Origin: Ustilago trichophora | Taxonomy: Eukaryota; Basidiomycota; Ustilaginomycetes; Ustilaginales; Ustilaginaceae | Length of the DNA stretch: 64,000 bases | Assembly (NCBI GenBank): GCA_900323505.1 | Contig: OOIN01000032.1 | Span: forward strand, 372,001-436,000 | Direction: 5' to 3' | Shown here: positions 27,539 through 36,650 of the stretch, in pieces | Position numbering within the stretch: position 1 is the first letter of the stretch | Layout of the letters: the number at the start of each line of letters is the position of its first letter | Position numbers and translations under genes: made by a program | Notes under the pieces: generated by a model | Databases searched by the model: none | Told to the model about the DNA's origin: nothing | What the model saw: only the letters and a program-made list of their open reading frames with translations

Positions 27539-28927
27539 ATGGGTTTCAAATCAGCCCCAATCTTCGTCTTCACTCTGACGGCCATTTCGCTGGCGAGCTT
27601 GGCCTCTGCGGATTACCACGCGCCTACTGGACCTTTTGCTACACATTACCATGATTGCTGCCGCCCAGCATTCTCGTACGACCACCCCAAAGCTCAGACC
27701 TATGCTCCGGTAGATACCTGCCAAAAAGACGGCATTACTCTCATTCCTCAGCAGGCTCAGATGTCGGGCAAAAATGGCTGCGATGGTGGCGATCAATTCG
27801 CTTGTACTTGCACGATGCAACCATGGGTGGATACAGAAGATCCAGAGCTTGGTTATGCCTTTGGAGCCTTCAACGTCCATGATCCTGACGGCACGATTGA
27901 AAGCGCTTGCTATCTGAACGAGTTCAAGCCTCAAGACCCGACTGGCAAAACTATGAAGGTCAAGAAACTGATTGTGCAGAACATCAACACGAGTCAAGGC
28001 ATCAGTAAAGGTAGCTGGGATCTCTCTTTTGCTGGTGGTGGGGTCGGAGACTACAACAAGGGATGCACCAATCAATGGGGCAGTAACTTTGGAAAGCAGT
28101 GGGGTGGAGTGGCTAACGAGCAAGACTGTTGTGCTCTTCCAGAAGGCCTTCGATCGTCATGCCTTTTCCGGTTCACATTGTTCGGCAACAACCCGGAGCT
28201 TGCTTCCACCCCGATCAGGGTGAGATGTCCGAAGGGTCTGATCGACCGATCGGGCAGTCAGAGGCAGGACGATGCCAACACGCCAGCATATCAGGGCAAG
28301 ACCGACAGGACAGGTGAGCCAGCCCCCGACAAGTATCAGCGCAACAGAGGCATCTGCCAACATCCTGACCCGCTGGGCATCGTCAGCTCCATCTGCGGTG
28401 GTAGCGGAGGCGGACGACTACCAAAGGGCTCTGGGATGATGCGACAAGATGCTCCTGGCGGAGCTGTACCCAAGCACGAAGACCAGCCTGAGGGGTACGG
28501 TGCGTCGGGCGGTGGCCAGGTCTCGGATCTTGCTCCCACCACTCCTGCTAATCAAGCCGGAGATGGAGCTGCTGCTACAAAGCCTGACGCTCAGACGCCT
28601 GCTGACACGACCCAAGCTGGAGGAAATGGAGCGTCAAACGTACAACCTTCGCCCAACAACCCTGCAGGTCAGTCATTTGGTCAGCAATTTGGTCAGCCAC
28701 CGGCTGGACAGCAAGGCCCGCCCGTGACTTGGCCCTTCGGTCAGATGCCCGGTGGTATGCCTGCGGGTCAGCTGCCTCATCAGCAAGGTGGTCCTGAAGG
28801 CTATGGCCAAGCTCTCCAGCCAGGCCCGGGTGGCGTGGCTGGGGACAGCATCTCTCCCACCCCTCCCTCCGATCTTGGTGGTCGCCATCGCGGTGTTTGC
28901 AAGCACAAGCACAAGAAAGCTCATTGA
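27539..28927 (+). CDS. Secreted GH45 endoglucanase
   Basis: A secreted beta-1,4-endoglucanase of glycoside hydrolase family 45, acting on plant cell-wall cellulose. The 462-residue protein starts with a signal peptide (hydrophobic residues 8-23, likely cleavage after ASA at 24). The family signature appears as FATHYHDCCRPAF with proposed catalytic base D39. The second catalytic region is SWDLSFAGGGVGDYNKGC with proposed acid D161. Conserved cysteines and a terminal FRFTLFGNN ... IRVRCP block complete the fold by about residue 245. The signature Arg seen in many members is His here. The remaining roughly 190 residues are a Gly/Pro/Gln-rich tail without a cellulose-binding module, ending in a basic HKHKKAH. 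U. maydis Egl1 is a known family member; orthology to it is not established here. The gene stands alone with long flanks. Confidence 0.9.
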   Translation: MGFKSAPIFVFTLTAISLASLASADYHAPTGPFATHYHDCCRPAFSYDHPKAQTYAPVDTCQKDGITLIPQQAQMSGKNGCDGGDQFACTCTMQPWVDTEDPELGYAFGAFNVHDPDGTIESACYLNEFKPQDPTGKTMKVKKLIVQNINTSQGISKGSWDLSFAGGGVGDYNKGCTNQWGSNFGKQWGGVANEQDCCALPEGLRSSCLFRFTLFGNNPELASTPIRVRCPKGLIDRSGSQRQDDANTPAYQGKTDRTGEPAPDKYQRNRGICQHPDPLGIVSSICGGSGGGRLPKGSGMMRQDAPGGAVPKHEDQPEGYGASGGGQVSDLAPTTPANQAGDGAAATKPDAQTPADTTQAGGNGASNVQPSPNNPAGQSFGQQFGQPPAGQQGPPVTWPFGQMPGGMPAGQLPHQQGGPEGYGQALQPGPGGVAGDSISPTPPSDLGGRHRGVCKHKHKKAH

Positions 28928-30263
28928 AACGTCTGGTCCGTTGGGCAAATAACTATAGCGAACTAGCTTGATATTCATCAAAGCTTCCGCAGGCCGTAAG
29001 CATAGAATGCTATTAAGACCACAATCATCATTGGTATCGATTCATACATTCCACCCCTATCAAGTTGCGATATGCCATTCTAATTGCACGGTGATAAAAT
29101 TGGCTCTCCGACTCTGCTGCTGTGTCTGTGTCAATGAAGCGGGCCTGGGAGTGCCCTGATGAGGAAGCCAACATGAAGGAGCGTCTCGGTATGAAAGGAG
29201 GCGCATGTACGCTGATGTGAAATTGTGCGCAATGTCAGGAAACGCGCCTACCTTTTAACACCTACTTTCTAACACGTACTTTCTAGCACTGGTCAAGACG
29301 AGAGAATCAGGGGATCTTGACCAGCACAATCCGACCCGCTTCGTTCATGGCCCTTGTTTAGAGGCGGGAATTTCGAGCGAGGAGAACATCTGTCTGCACT
29401 GCCTCATGACTGCAGTGCTGAGCCTAATCATGCCAGAGAAGGTCTGCGACTGCGCTATGCACAAGCAGCAGACATGTCAGTGCATTGATTAGCTTTAACT
29501 AGCGTCATGACAGAGAAGACAAGCTCATGCCGCTGCTGCCTGCTTGCTTGCCGAGACGGCCTTGAAAGCTCTTAGGTCGAACCTCGAAACGTGACAACAT
29601 GGAGAGGCTCAGCTGTCCTGCGGTTCAACGGAATCGCCGAAGCGTCGTAGAAAGAAAGCTCGAGGTCTCAGTGTGTCTGGGCCCTGCATCAATGTGTATC
29701 TCACTGTCTGACAGATCCGCCTTTTGATTTTGACTTGTATTTGCTCTGCTGCGAGGCTATGCAAATTCTCGAATTTGAGATTTGCGACTCGCAGGTCCTC
29801 AGGCTGTGAGCCACTTCACGCTCGCACTCTCTTCGGCTTCACCGACGCGCTCAGGCCATGCCGACCGTTATCCTTTCTCACGACTTGCTGCTAACAATGT
29901 TCGCGAGTCGGCATGGCCGTGCTCAAGTTATGCAGAGAAATGTCACACCGCTGCACGCTGTTTGCTTTGACTTACTCACAGACACAGGCAGGCACACACA
30001 CACAGACACATACACATGGCCACTTTGACCCTGGTCGGATTGTCAAAGACCTGACTGAGCTTTGCACTGCTCCGTAGCTCTAGCTTGGCTCAAGTGGCGG
30101 CCATGCTTCCTCCTTTCCTCCATCATCTCCCACTGCAAGTCGCCGCTCCCGCTTTTCCCCTTTGATCACAGTCGCGATCCATCGCCTCGACTCGAATTTG
30201 GGTCCAGCCGACAGTCGTCGTTGATCACCACCTTTCCATGCGTTGAGCTCGACCATAAGCAAC
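28928..30263. other. Intergenic region upstream of the tricalbin gene
   Basis: This holds the GH45 3' region and the tricalbin promoter. Only short frames lacking recognisable motifs occur, plus a short CA-rich stretch near 29990-30015. No further gene is seen. Confidence 0.6.
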
Positions 30264-33200
30264 ATGGCTCCATTTCTCAAACACAAGGACCACGCAGCGC
30301 CCGCGGCTGCCGTCGAGGCCAACGAACCCACCGAGGCGCAGATCAATGCAGCTCAGGCTCAAGATGCCGCAGAGCAAGCCGCAGTCAACGCACGCCTGCA
30401 ACAAAACGAAGCTGCTGGCGCTCGTGTTCTCGAATTCGACGAGAATGCTACACCTGAGGAGAAAGCTGCTCAGGCAAAGAAGGCCGCCGATCGCTTAAAG
30501 CCAAAGACCGCGTCTGCTGCCAAGCACGAGGCTGGCTCCGGTCTCGCATCTGATATCGGCGGCAAGAAGGTCGATCCTACCCTCAATCTCACGGATGTTG
30601 AGAAGCTCAACGAGCAAGAGAAAGCCGCTCCTGGTTCTCTTCCTGTTGGCCAGCCGACCACGAACCTTCCAGCCGGCACAGTTGCAGGATGGGCCGCCGC
30701 CGCTCGAGCTGCCAAGGGTCTTGCACCTGATCAAGCCGCAACGGCCGACGACGAGGGTCAGCGTGACCTCATCAGCACCTTTGTCGATGAAAAATACTAT
30801 GGCTACTTCTACTGGAATGCCGCCGTCATCATGCTGGCCATCCTCTTCACCTACTTTGCTACGCGCCTCGGAGGAGGTATCGGCTCTCTGCTCGTGATTG
30901 GAGCCTTCTGCTCTACCTATTACAACACCAGCATGCGACGCACCCGTCAGCGCGCGAGAGACGACATCACCCGTGAATTGGCCAAAAAGAAGATGATCTC
31001 GGAGCACGAATCTGCCGAATGGATCAACCACTTCCTCTCGCGTTTCTGGCTCATCTACGAACCTGTCCTCTCTGCTACCATCATTGGCATCGTCGACCAG
31101 ATCCTCGTTCAAAACTGCCCATCCACCTTCGACTCGATCCGCATGACCACCTTCACTTTGGGTACAAAGCCACCACGCATCGACTCGGTTCGCACTTTTC
31201 CCAACACCGAAGAAGATATCGTCATGATGGACTGGAAGTTCAACTTCACTCCCAGTGACGTTCTCGATCTGACCGTCAAGCAGGCGAGCCAAAAGATCAA
31301 CCCAAAGATCGTCCTGACAGTTCGAATCGGAAAGGGTTTCGTCGGCGCAGGTCTTCCCATCCTCCTCGAAGATATCAACTTTGTCGGCCACATACGCATC
31401 CGTATGAAGCTCATGAGCAACTTCCCTCACGTGCAGCTCGTCGATCTCTCCTTCATGGAGCCGCCCAAGATCGATTACGTCCTCAAGCCTATTGGAGGCA
31501 ACACTTTCGGATTCGACATTGGCAACATCCCTGGTCTCTCCGACTTTATCCAGGGTCAGATTCATGCCAACCTGAGCCCCATGATGTACAACCCCAACAT
31601 GTTCACCATCAACCTCGAGCAAATGTTGTCTGGTACTCCGCTCGATACTGCTGTTGGTGTTCTTCAGGTCAACATCTGGTCGGCACGCAACCTCAAGAGT
31701 GTCAAGCTTGGTGGTGGCACTCCAGATCCATACGTTACGCTTTCCATCGACAATCGTGAAACATTGGCCAGGACTGTCACCAAGAAGGGCACCGCCAATC
31801 CACAGTTCAAGGAGACCAAGTTTGTGCTGCTCAACAACCTCAACGGCATGCTCACCATGGCAATTATGGACTACAACGAGCACCGCCCCGACTCGAATCT
31901 CGGTCAGGCCGCATTCGATCTCAAGGAGCTCATGGAAGAGCCCGAGCAGGAGAATCTCAGCACTCCAATCATTCTGGACGCCAAGGAGCGCGGCGAGATC
32001 CAGTACTCGCTCTCCTACTACCCCGTCATCAAGCCTGAGGTCGGCGAGGATGGTCAGCCTAAGCCACTTCCCGAGACCCGCTCTGGTGTCGTCCGTCTCA
32101 CCTTGCACCAGGCCAAGGAGCTCGAGAAGCGCTCTGGTTTCGGTGGCGAGCTTTGCCCCAAAGGCCGCATCCGACTCAATGGTCAAAAAGTCAAAGATAC
32201 GATTGTGATCAAACGTACCACCAACCCTATCTTCGAGATGCCCACCGAGTTTCTTGTCACCGATCGAAGGAAGGCCGTCATCACTGTCGAGATCCTCGAC
32301 GACCGTGACTTGCGTTCTGACCCTGTCGTTGCATATGTCAGCATTCGCCTTGAGGACCTGCTCGCAGCCAAGGAGAAGCAGCAGGATTGGTTCCCGCTCA
32401 AAGGCTCCAAGACTGGCCGTGTACGCATGTCTGCCGAGTGGAAGCCCGTACAGATGTCGGGCAGCATGAACGGCAGCAGCGGCTACACTCCCGCCATTGG
32501 TGCAATCAAATTCTGGGTCAAGCGCGCTACCGATGTCAAGAATGTCGAAGGCATGACTGGAGGCAAGTCGGATCCATACGTCCAGCTCCGTGCCCGAGGC
32601 CAAGCTGTCGATGGAACCACCATCGTCAACAACAATCTCAACCCAGAGTGGAATGAGATCCTCTATGCACCCGTTCACTCGCTGCGCGAAAAGATCACCC
32701 TCGAGGTCATGGACTACCAGAACACTAGCAAGGACCGCTCCCTTGGCAACGTCGAGGTCGACGTTGCCCAGCTGGCCACCGAAGCGACCGGTTCGGATCC
32801 ACGCATCAAGTATACCGGCACCGGCAGACAGGTGCACAAGGACAGAATTCACCTAGGACGTGGCATCTACAAGGGCCAGATCGAGTTCGACTGCGAGTTC
32901 CTGCCCGCGGTCAACCTCAAGGGTGCCGAATTCGATGAACGCGAGAACGAGGCAGTCGCAAAGAGTGGTGCTATTGTCGAGGAGGCAGAGGAAGAGAGCG
33001 AGACGCCCCCCTCAAAGGCATCTCTCGAGTCCTCTGCCACTAGCGCATCGAAGAAGGTCAATGGCGCCATCGAGTCCAGCGCCGCGATCAATGGCACCAA
33101 CGGAGCTTCTGCCGCCCAAGGCCATACTAAGAACAAGGATTCGATTGCCTCGATTGGCAGTGTCAAGACGGCAGTTACCGAACGCCCGTCCACAGCAACC

Positions 33201-34538
33201 GAGAGGGCTGAGGAAGGCATCAACATGTCCAAGGAGCAGTTGCTCAAAGAGCAGTCCGGTATCATCGTATTCAACATCTTGCAGGGCTCGCTGCCTTCAA
33301 ACAAGAAGAACGCTCGACTTGAGGTGCTCTTCGACGACGGCTACTGGCCAGCATACACCACTGAGAAAGCACGTACCGCTCACTGCACTTGGGACGAGGT
33401 CGGCGAGTCTGTTGTCAAAGAGCTGGACTGGTCCAAATTCCTTCTCAAGCTGCGCACTGGTGACGGTGATGATGATGTCTTTGCCGAGTTTGCTGGCAAC
33501 ACCAAGGATGTGCTGGAGAAGGCTCTCAACTCGCAGTACGAGTTCCGCCTGCACAACTCTGGCGGCACTCAGGTGGCAAGCGTGGTGATTGAGTGCAAGT
33601 ACATCCCCATCAACCTGCATCTTGAGCCCATCGAGAGTGTCAACAACCAGGGCTACCTTCGTGTTGACTTGATTCACGCTCGCAACCTTCGCGCTGCCGA
33701 CCGCGGCAACCGCTCGGACCCCTACTTTGCCTTCGTCCTGAACGGTGAGCGCATGGCCAAGTCCAAGGTCGTTAAGAAAACCTTGAACCCAGACTTTAAC
33801 GAGAATCTTGGAGAGTTCAAGGTGCCTTCGAGGGTCGCTGCCGAAGCCATCTTTGAGGCTTACGATTGGGACCAGGTGGGCACACCTGACAAGCTCGGAA
33901 ACACTCAAGTTGATCTCTCAGTACTGGAACCTTTCGAGCCATTTGAAAAGACCTATGCTTTGACCGGCAAGGGATCGACAGAAAACTCGGAAGTGACGCT
34001 GCGATTCGTCTTCAAGCCTGACTTTGTCACGAATCGCGAACGCAAGGGTACCAGCATCAGTCGCACGTTCACACACGGCGTGGCAGGTGTCGGTCGTGCT
34101 GGAGCAGGTGGCGTGCTGGCAGTTGGAACCGGCGTCGGTAAGGCCGGGCTTGGTGTCGGAAAGGCCGGCTTTGGCGTTGGAAAAGGCGTGGTCGGTATTG
34201 CAGGCAAGGGAGTCGGTGGTGTTGCCAAAGGTGTTGGCCATGTTCTTCTTCCAGGTGGCCGAAAGGTGTCAGCGAGCGAGATTGCAATGGGCGAAGAGGC
34301 CTTGATGGACCCAGCCACGGGTGAGCTGGTAACGCCCTATGTCAGCGATGGTCTGCCCGCCGCTTCGGCAGGAGCTGGTCTTCCAGCCAACATGAACGTT
34401 CCCGTACCCGCTATCCCCGAGGAAGCAACATCGAGGCCAAGCTTTGACCACGATGCCCGCTCAATGGCCGAGTCGCAGGGCACGCCGTCGAAGCGCAAGT
34501 CAAGGTTGCACAACCCGTTCAAGCGTCATCACAACTAG
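30264..34538 (+). CDS. Tricalbin / extended-synaptotagmin-like ER-plasma membrane tether
   Basis: A 1424-residue lipid-transfer and membrane-contact protein of the tricalbin family. The N-terminus is Ala/Glu-rich and cytosolic. A hydrophobic hairpin at about 180-215 (YWNAAVIMLAILFTYFA, GIGSLLVIGAFCSTYY) anchors it in the ER. An SMP lipid-transfer domain follows (about 250-457, from WINHFLSRFWLIYEPVLS). C2 domains lie at about 461-560, 604-702, 742-842, 997-1100 (divergent) and 1126-1225. The first, third and fifth keep DPYV/DPYF-type calcium-site motifs. A Gly/Val/Lys repeat tail (about 1269-1332, with repeated GVGKAG) precedes a short basic end. The start is the ATG at 30264. The stop converges on Cbp3 with 226 bp between. 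Confidence 0.92.
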   Translation: MAPFLKHKDHAAPAAAVEANEPTEAQINAAQAQDAAEQAAVNARLQQNEAAGARVLEFDENATPEEKAAQAKKAADRLKPKTASAAKHEAGSGLASDIGGKKVDPTLNLTDVEKLNEQEKAAPGSLPVGQPTTNLPAGTVAGWAAAARAAKGLAPDQAATADDEGQRDLISTFVDEKYYGYFYWNAAVIMLAILFTYFATRLGGGIGSLLVIGAFCSTYYNTSMRRTRQRARDDITRELAKKKMISEHESAEWINHFLSRFWLIYEPVLSATIIGIVDQILVQNCPSTFDSIRMTTFTLGTKPPRIDSVRTFPNTEEDIVMMDWKFNFTPSDVLDLTVKQASQKINPKIVLTVRIGKGFVGAGLPILLEDINFVGHIRIRMKLMSNFPHVQLVDLSFMEPPKIDYVLKPIGGNTFGFDIGNIPGLSDFIQGQIHANLSPMMYNPNMFTINLEQMLSGTPLDTAVGVLQVNIWSARNLKSVKLGGGTPDPYVTLSIDNRETLARTVTKKGTANPQFKETKFVLLNNLNGMLTMAIMDYNEHRPDSNLGQAAFDLKELMEEPEQENLSTPIILDAKERGEIQYSLSYYPVIKPEVGEDGQPKPLPETRSGVVRLTLHQAKELEKRSGFGGELCPKGRIRLNGQKVKDTIVIKRTTNPIFEMPTEFLVTDRRKAVITVEILDDRDLRSDPVVAYVSIRLEDLLAAKEKQQDWFPLKGSKTGRVRMSAEWKPVQMSGSMNGSSGYTPAIGAIKFWVKRATDVKNVEGMTGGKSDPYVQLRARGQAVDGTTIVNNNLNPEWNEILYAPVHSLREKITLEVMDYQNTSKDRSLGNVEVDVAQLATEATGSDPRIKYTGTGRQVHKDRIHLGRGIYKGQIEFDCEFLPAVNLKGAEFDERENEAVAKSGAIVEEAEEESETPPSKASLESSATSASKKVNGAIESSAAINGTNGASAAQGHTKNKDSIASIGSVKTAVTERPSTATERAEEGINMSKEQLLKEQSGIIVFNILQGSLPSNKKNARLEVLFDDGYWPAYTTEKARTAHCTWDEVGESVVKELDWSKFLLKLRTGDGDDDVFAEFAGNTKDVLEKALNSQYEFRLHNSGGTQVASVVIECKYIPINLHLEPIESVNNQGYLRVDLIHARNLRAADRGNRSDPYFAFVLNGERMAKSKVVKKTLNPDFNENLGEFKVPSRVAAEAIFEAYDWDQVGTPDKLGNTQVDLSVLEPFEPFEKTYALTGKGSTENSEVTLRFVFKPDFVTNRERKGTSISRTFTHGVAGVGRAGAGGVLAVGTGVGKAGLGVGKAGFGVGKGVVGIAGKGVGGVAKGVGHVLLPGGRKVSASEIAMGEEALMDPATGELVTPYVSDGLPAASAGAGLPANMNVPVPAIPEEATSRPSFDHDARSMAESQGTPSKRKSRLHNPFKRHHN

Positions 34539-34764
34539 TCGTACGGTCTTGATACTTTCGCCTGTCCACGAGATACACTCGTTTCTCACTTGTTCCGATT
34601 TCATTCTTTTGTCTCAATGTATAAAGTTGCACCCGTTCCCCTCTTGAGGACTGAGCTTGGTTGTGAGAGCCTCGATGGTGATACAGGAAAATGTCGTGAG
34701 ATTGAAAGTGCATTGGTCCAAAGAGAGTACATGTACGAATCGAGCAGGAGCTATGGTGTAGATT

Positions 34765-35949
34765 CTAAATGCGGCGGAAAGAAGCGATGCTAGCAGTAGC
34801 TTTGGCCGCTTCTTCGGATCGACTTCCTGCAGCCGGCGATTTGGGTTCTACCCTACCTAGCATGATTTCCCTGTCTGACAAATTTGCGAGACGGTGAGAT
34901 TCGGCACGGATAAAGGTGACGATCCTGTGCAGATGGTGGGGGAAGGCGAGCTCGGGGTGTGCTGCGGCCAAGGGGTCGATGGCGGGCAGAATGTTTGTTT
35001 GTGCTGGCATGGTAGCTGGGTTGTTGGCCTGAGGAGGCAAAGTGGATGCTTGTGCGTTTGCCCTGTCTGCGGCGAGGGAAGCGGAAGCGGCTCTGGCGTA
35101 AGGGCTTGCGTTAGGTCTGGATGCGATTCTGGGATCCAATGACATCGCATCTCTTGCCAACTCTGGTTGACCTTCAGGATCGTCCTTCTCGCCTTCGGCC
35201 AACTTGTCTACGCCGGCGAGCTTGCGCTTGACTCCTGCGACAGTTCCCCAACCGGCACCCCAGATGTTTCTCCACACTGCTTGGGCCAACCTTGCATCTC
35301 CACCTGCGAGACCCTCGTCGTAACCGAGAACAGACCCTCGATGCTGCATGTGCATATCCTTCATGTAACCTTTGACGAGGCGGGAAGTTTGAACGCCGAA
35401 CCGATCGCGCATGCGCGACTCTGCATCGATGAAAAAGTGATTGATGATCTCCTGGCTGTAAGTTTTGTTGGCGGCTTTGTCAAAGGCTCGAAATCGGGCG
35501 AGGAGAAGGTAAACGTGGAGGTTGGTGATCTGAAACCATGATTGGTAGGTCTCGGGTAGGGCGCAGTCGCCATACCAAAAGTTGCGCTCGACGTGGGCTC
35601 GTTCGGCACATCGATCGTAGAGGTCAGAGGTGACGCGAATGGAGGTAGAGGTGAGAGAGTTGTAGCCCATGAGCTTGGCAAGGCCTTTAACGATTGCTAC
35701 TGTGACGGGGGAGTAGGGTTCTTTGGAAGGCGCTGGAGCGCTGGGAGAGAGTTGAGAAGTGTGCAGCAATGGAGCAGGCTTGGATGAGGGGGAGGCTTTG
35801 CGGACAGCAGAGGAAGAGGCGGGTGCGGATGTGGTGCGCGTCGAGGTGTACGTTCGAGTGGCTGCAACGGCTGCGCTGGAAGAGCCTGGGAGCAAGACGC
35901 CGTTTCGTGTAACTGCAGCCCAGCTGAAAGTGGAAGCCTGGACGAGCAT
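34765..35949 (-). CDS. CBP3: Cbp3, ubiquinol-cytochrome c reductase assembly chaperone
   Basis: A mitochondrial factor that with Cbp6 binds newly made cytochrome b and supports complex III assembly. The 394-residue protein starts at the ATG at 35949, the first true ATG in frame. Residues 1-65 are Ser/Ala/Thr/Arg-rich and nearly free of acidic residues, as in a mitochondrial presequence. The conserved Cbp3/UQCC1 domain covers about 95-235: NFWYGDCALPETYQSWFQIT, then LLLARFRAFDK, INHFFIDAESRMRDRFGV and RGSVLGYDEGLAGGDA. The C-terminal 160 residues are longer than the core family, with an Ala/Pro/Asn-rich insertion and a final helical part (HLHRIVTFIRAESHRLANLS). It is divergent from the PP2C gene. 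Confidence 0.9.
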   Translation of the reverse strand: MLVQASTFSWAAVTRNGVLLPGSSSAAVAATRTYTSTRTTSAPASSSAVRKASPSSKPAPLLHTSQLSPSAPAPSKEPYSPVTVAIVKGLAKLMGYNSLTSTSIRVTSDLYDRCAERAHVERNFWYGDCALPETYQSWFQITNLHVYLLLARFRAFDKAANKTYSQEIINHFFIDAESRMRDRFGVQTSRLVKGYMKDMHMQHRGSVLGYDEGLAGGDARLAQAVWRNIWGAGWGTVAGVKRKLAGVDKLAEGEKDDPEGQPELARDAMSLDPRIASRPNASPYARAASASLAADRANAQASTLPPQANNPATMPAQTNILPAIDPLAAAHPELAFPHHLHRIVTFIRAESHRLANLSDREIMLGRVEPKSPAAGSRSEEAAKATASIASFRRI

Positions 35950-36650
35950 TGTGAAGTTTCTGGCCTGTAACAAAGCTATACTTGGAAAAGGTCGTATGGA
36001 TGGGTGGTGACGATGAAGGAAGATCAACTCCAGAGAATGCGGAGTACTGTACAGTACAGTACTGTACTGTATACGTTGTCGAGGCTTGTGTGACAGGCTT
36101 GGCTTGGTAAGTTTTGGCCGCTCTGAACTCTTTTTTCTTTGCTAATGTCAAGACTTTCTTCCTTGTCTCTTTTCGTGAGGGAAAACGGAAAGACCTGTCA
36201 AAGTCAAAACGTGGGTGGAGGTGAGCATCTTTGGAATCGGGGACACTTTCTGTCCCGATGAGAAAGAGGGCTGGGATGGAGTCGAGCCGCGGAAGTCGCG
36301 GGCTCGAGCCACATCAAAAAGTTCGGTCGGTGCCTGACGCGAAACTTTTTTGGAAATTTCTGACTGAAGGTGCGGTTAAATCAAAATACTGTACTGTGTA
36401 TCTTTCTATAAGCAAAGGGTCAGCAGACACGCACAGCAACCTGCTATACTGTATCGACACACGCACTGTACCTGGCTGCTGTTGCTGCTGTTGCTGCTGT
36501 TCGTAAAACTGGACCCTAGCTGCCTGTTCTGTTCAAACTGGTGAGCCTCGCATGCATTGTAGTTTCATTGACTTGTTCCTTCTTCACCTTCATCTCATCA
36601 ACGTCTAGTCTCAGGATCATCGCCGCGCATCGCATTGCTCCACTACAGCG
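35950..36650. promoter_or_regulatory. Divergent promoter region of Cbp3 and the PP2C gene
   Basis: This 701-bp region separates two divergent genes for predicted mitochondrial proteins. It holds a 22-nt perfect palindrome (36050-36071), further TACTGTA copies near 36385 and 36454, and a short CTG/TTG run near 36475-36500. No gene is seen inside. Confidence 0.6.
36050..36071. promoter_or_regulatory. 22-nt perfect palindrome of the TACAGTA/TACTGTA family
   Basis: The left arm TACAGTACAGT (36050-36060) is the exact reverse complement of the right arm (36061-36071). Further copies of the unit flank it on both sides (36044-36074). It sits about 100 bp upstream of the Cbp3 ATG and about 580 bp upstream of the PP2C ATG. 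It may be a protein-binding site or form a cruciform; the sequence alone does not tell. Confidence 0.45.

Noticed and set aside
30495..32852. 785-codon minus-strand open frame
   Set aside because: It lies exactly antisense to the tricalbin SMP and C2 domains. Its composition is that expected from the complement of GC-rich coding DNA, and it shows no motif.
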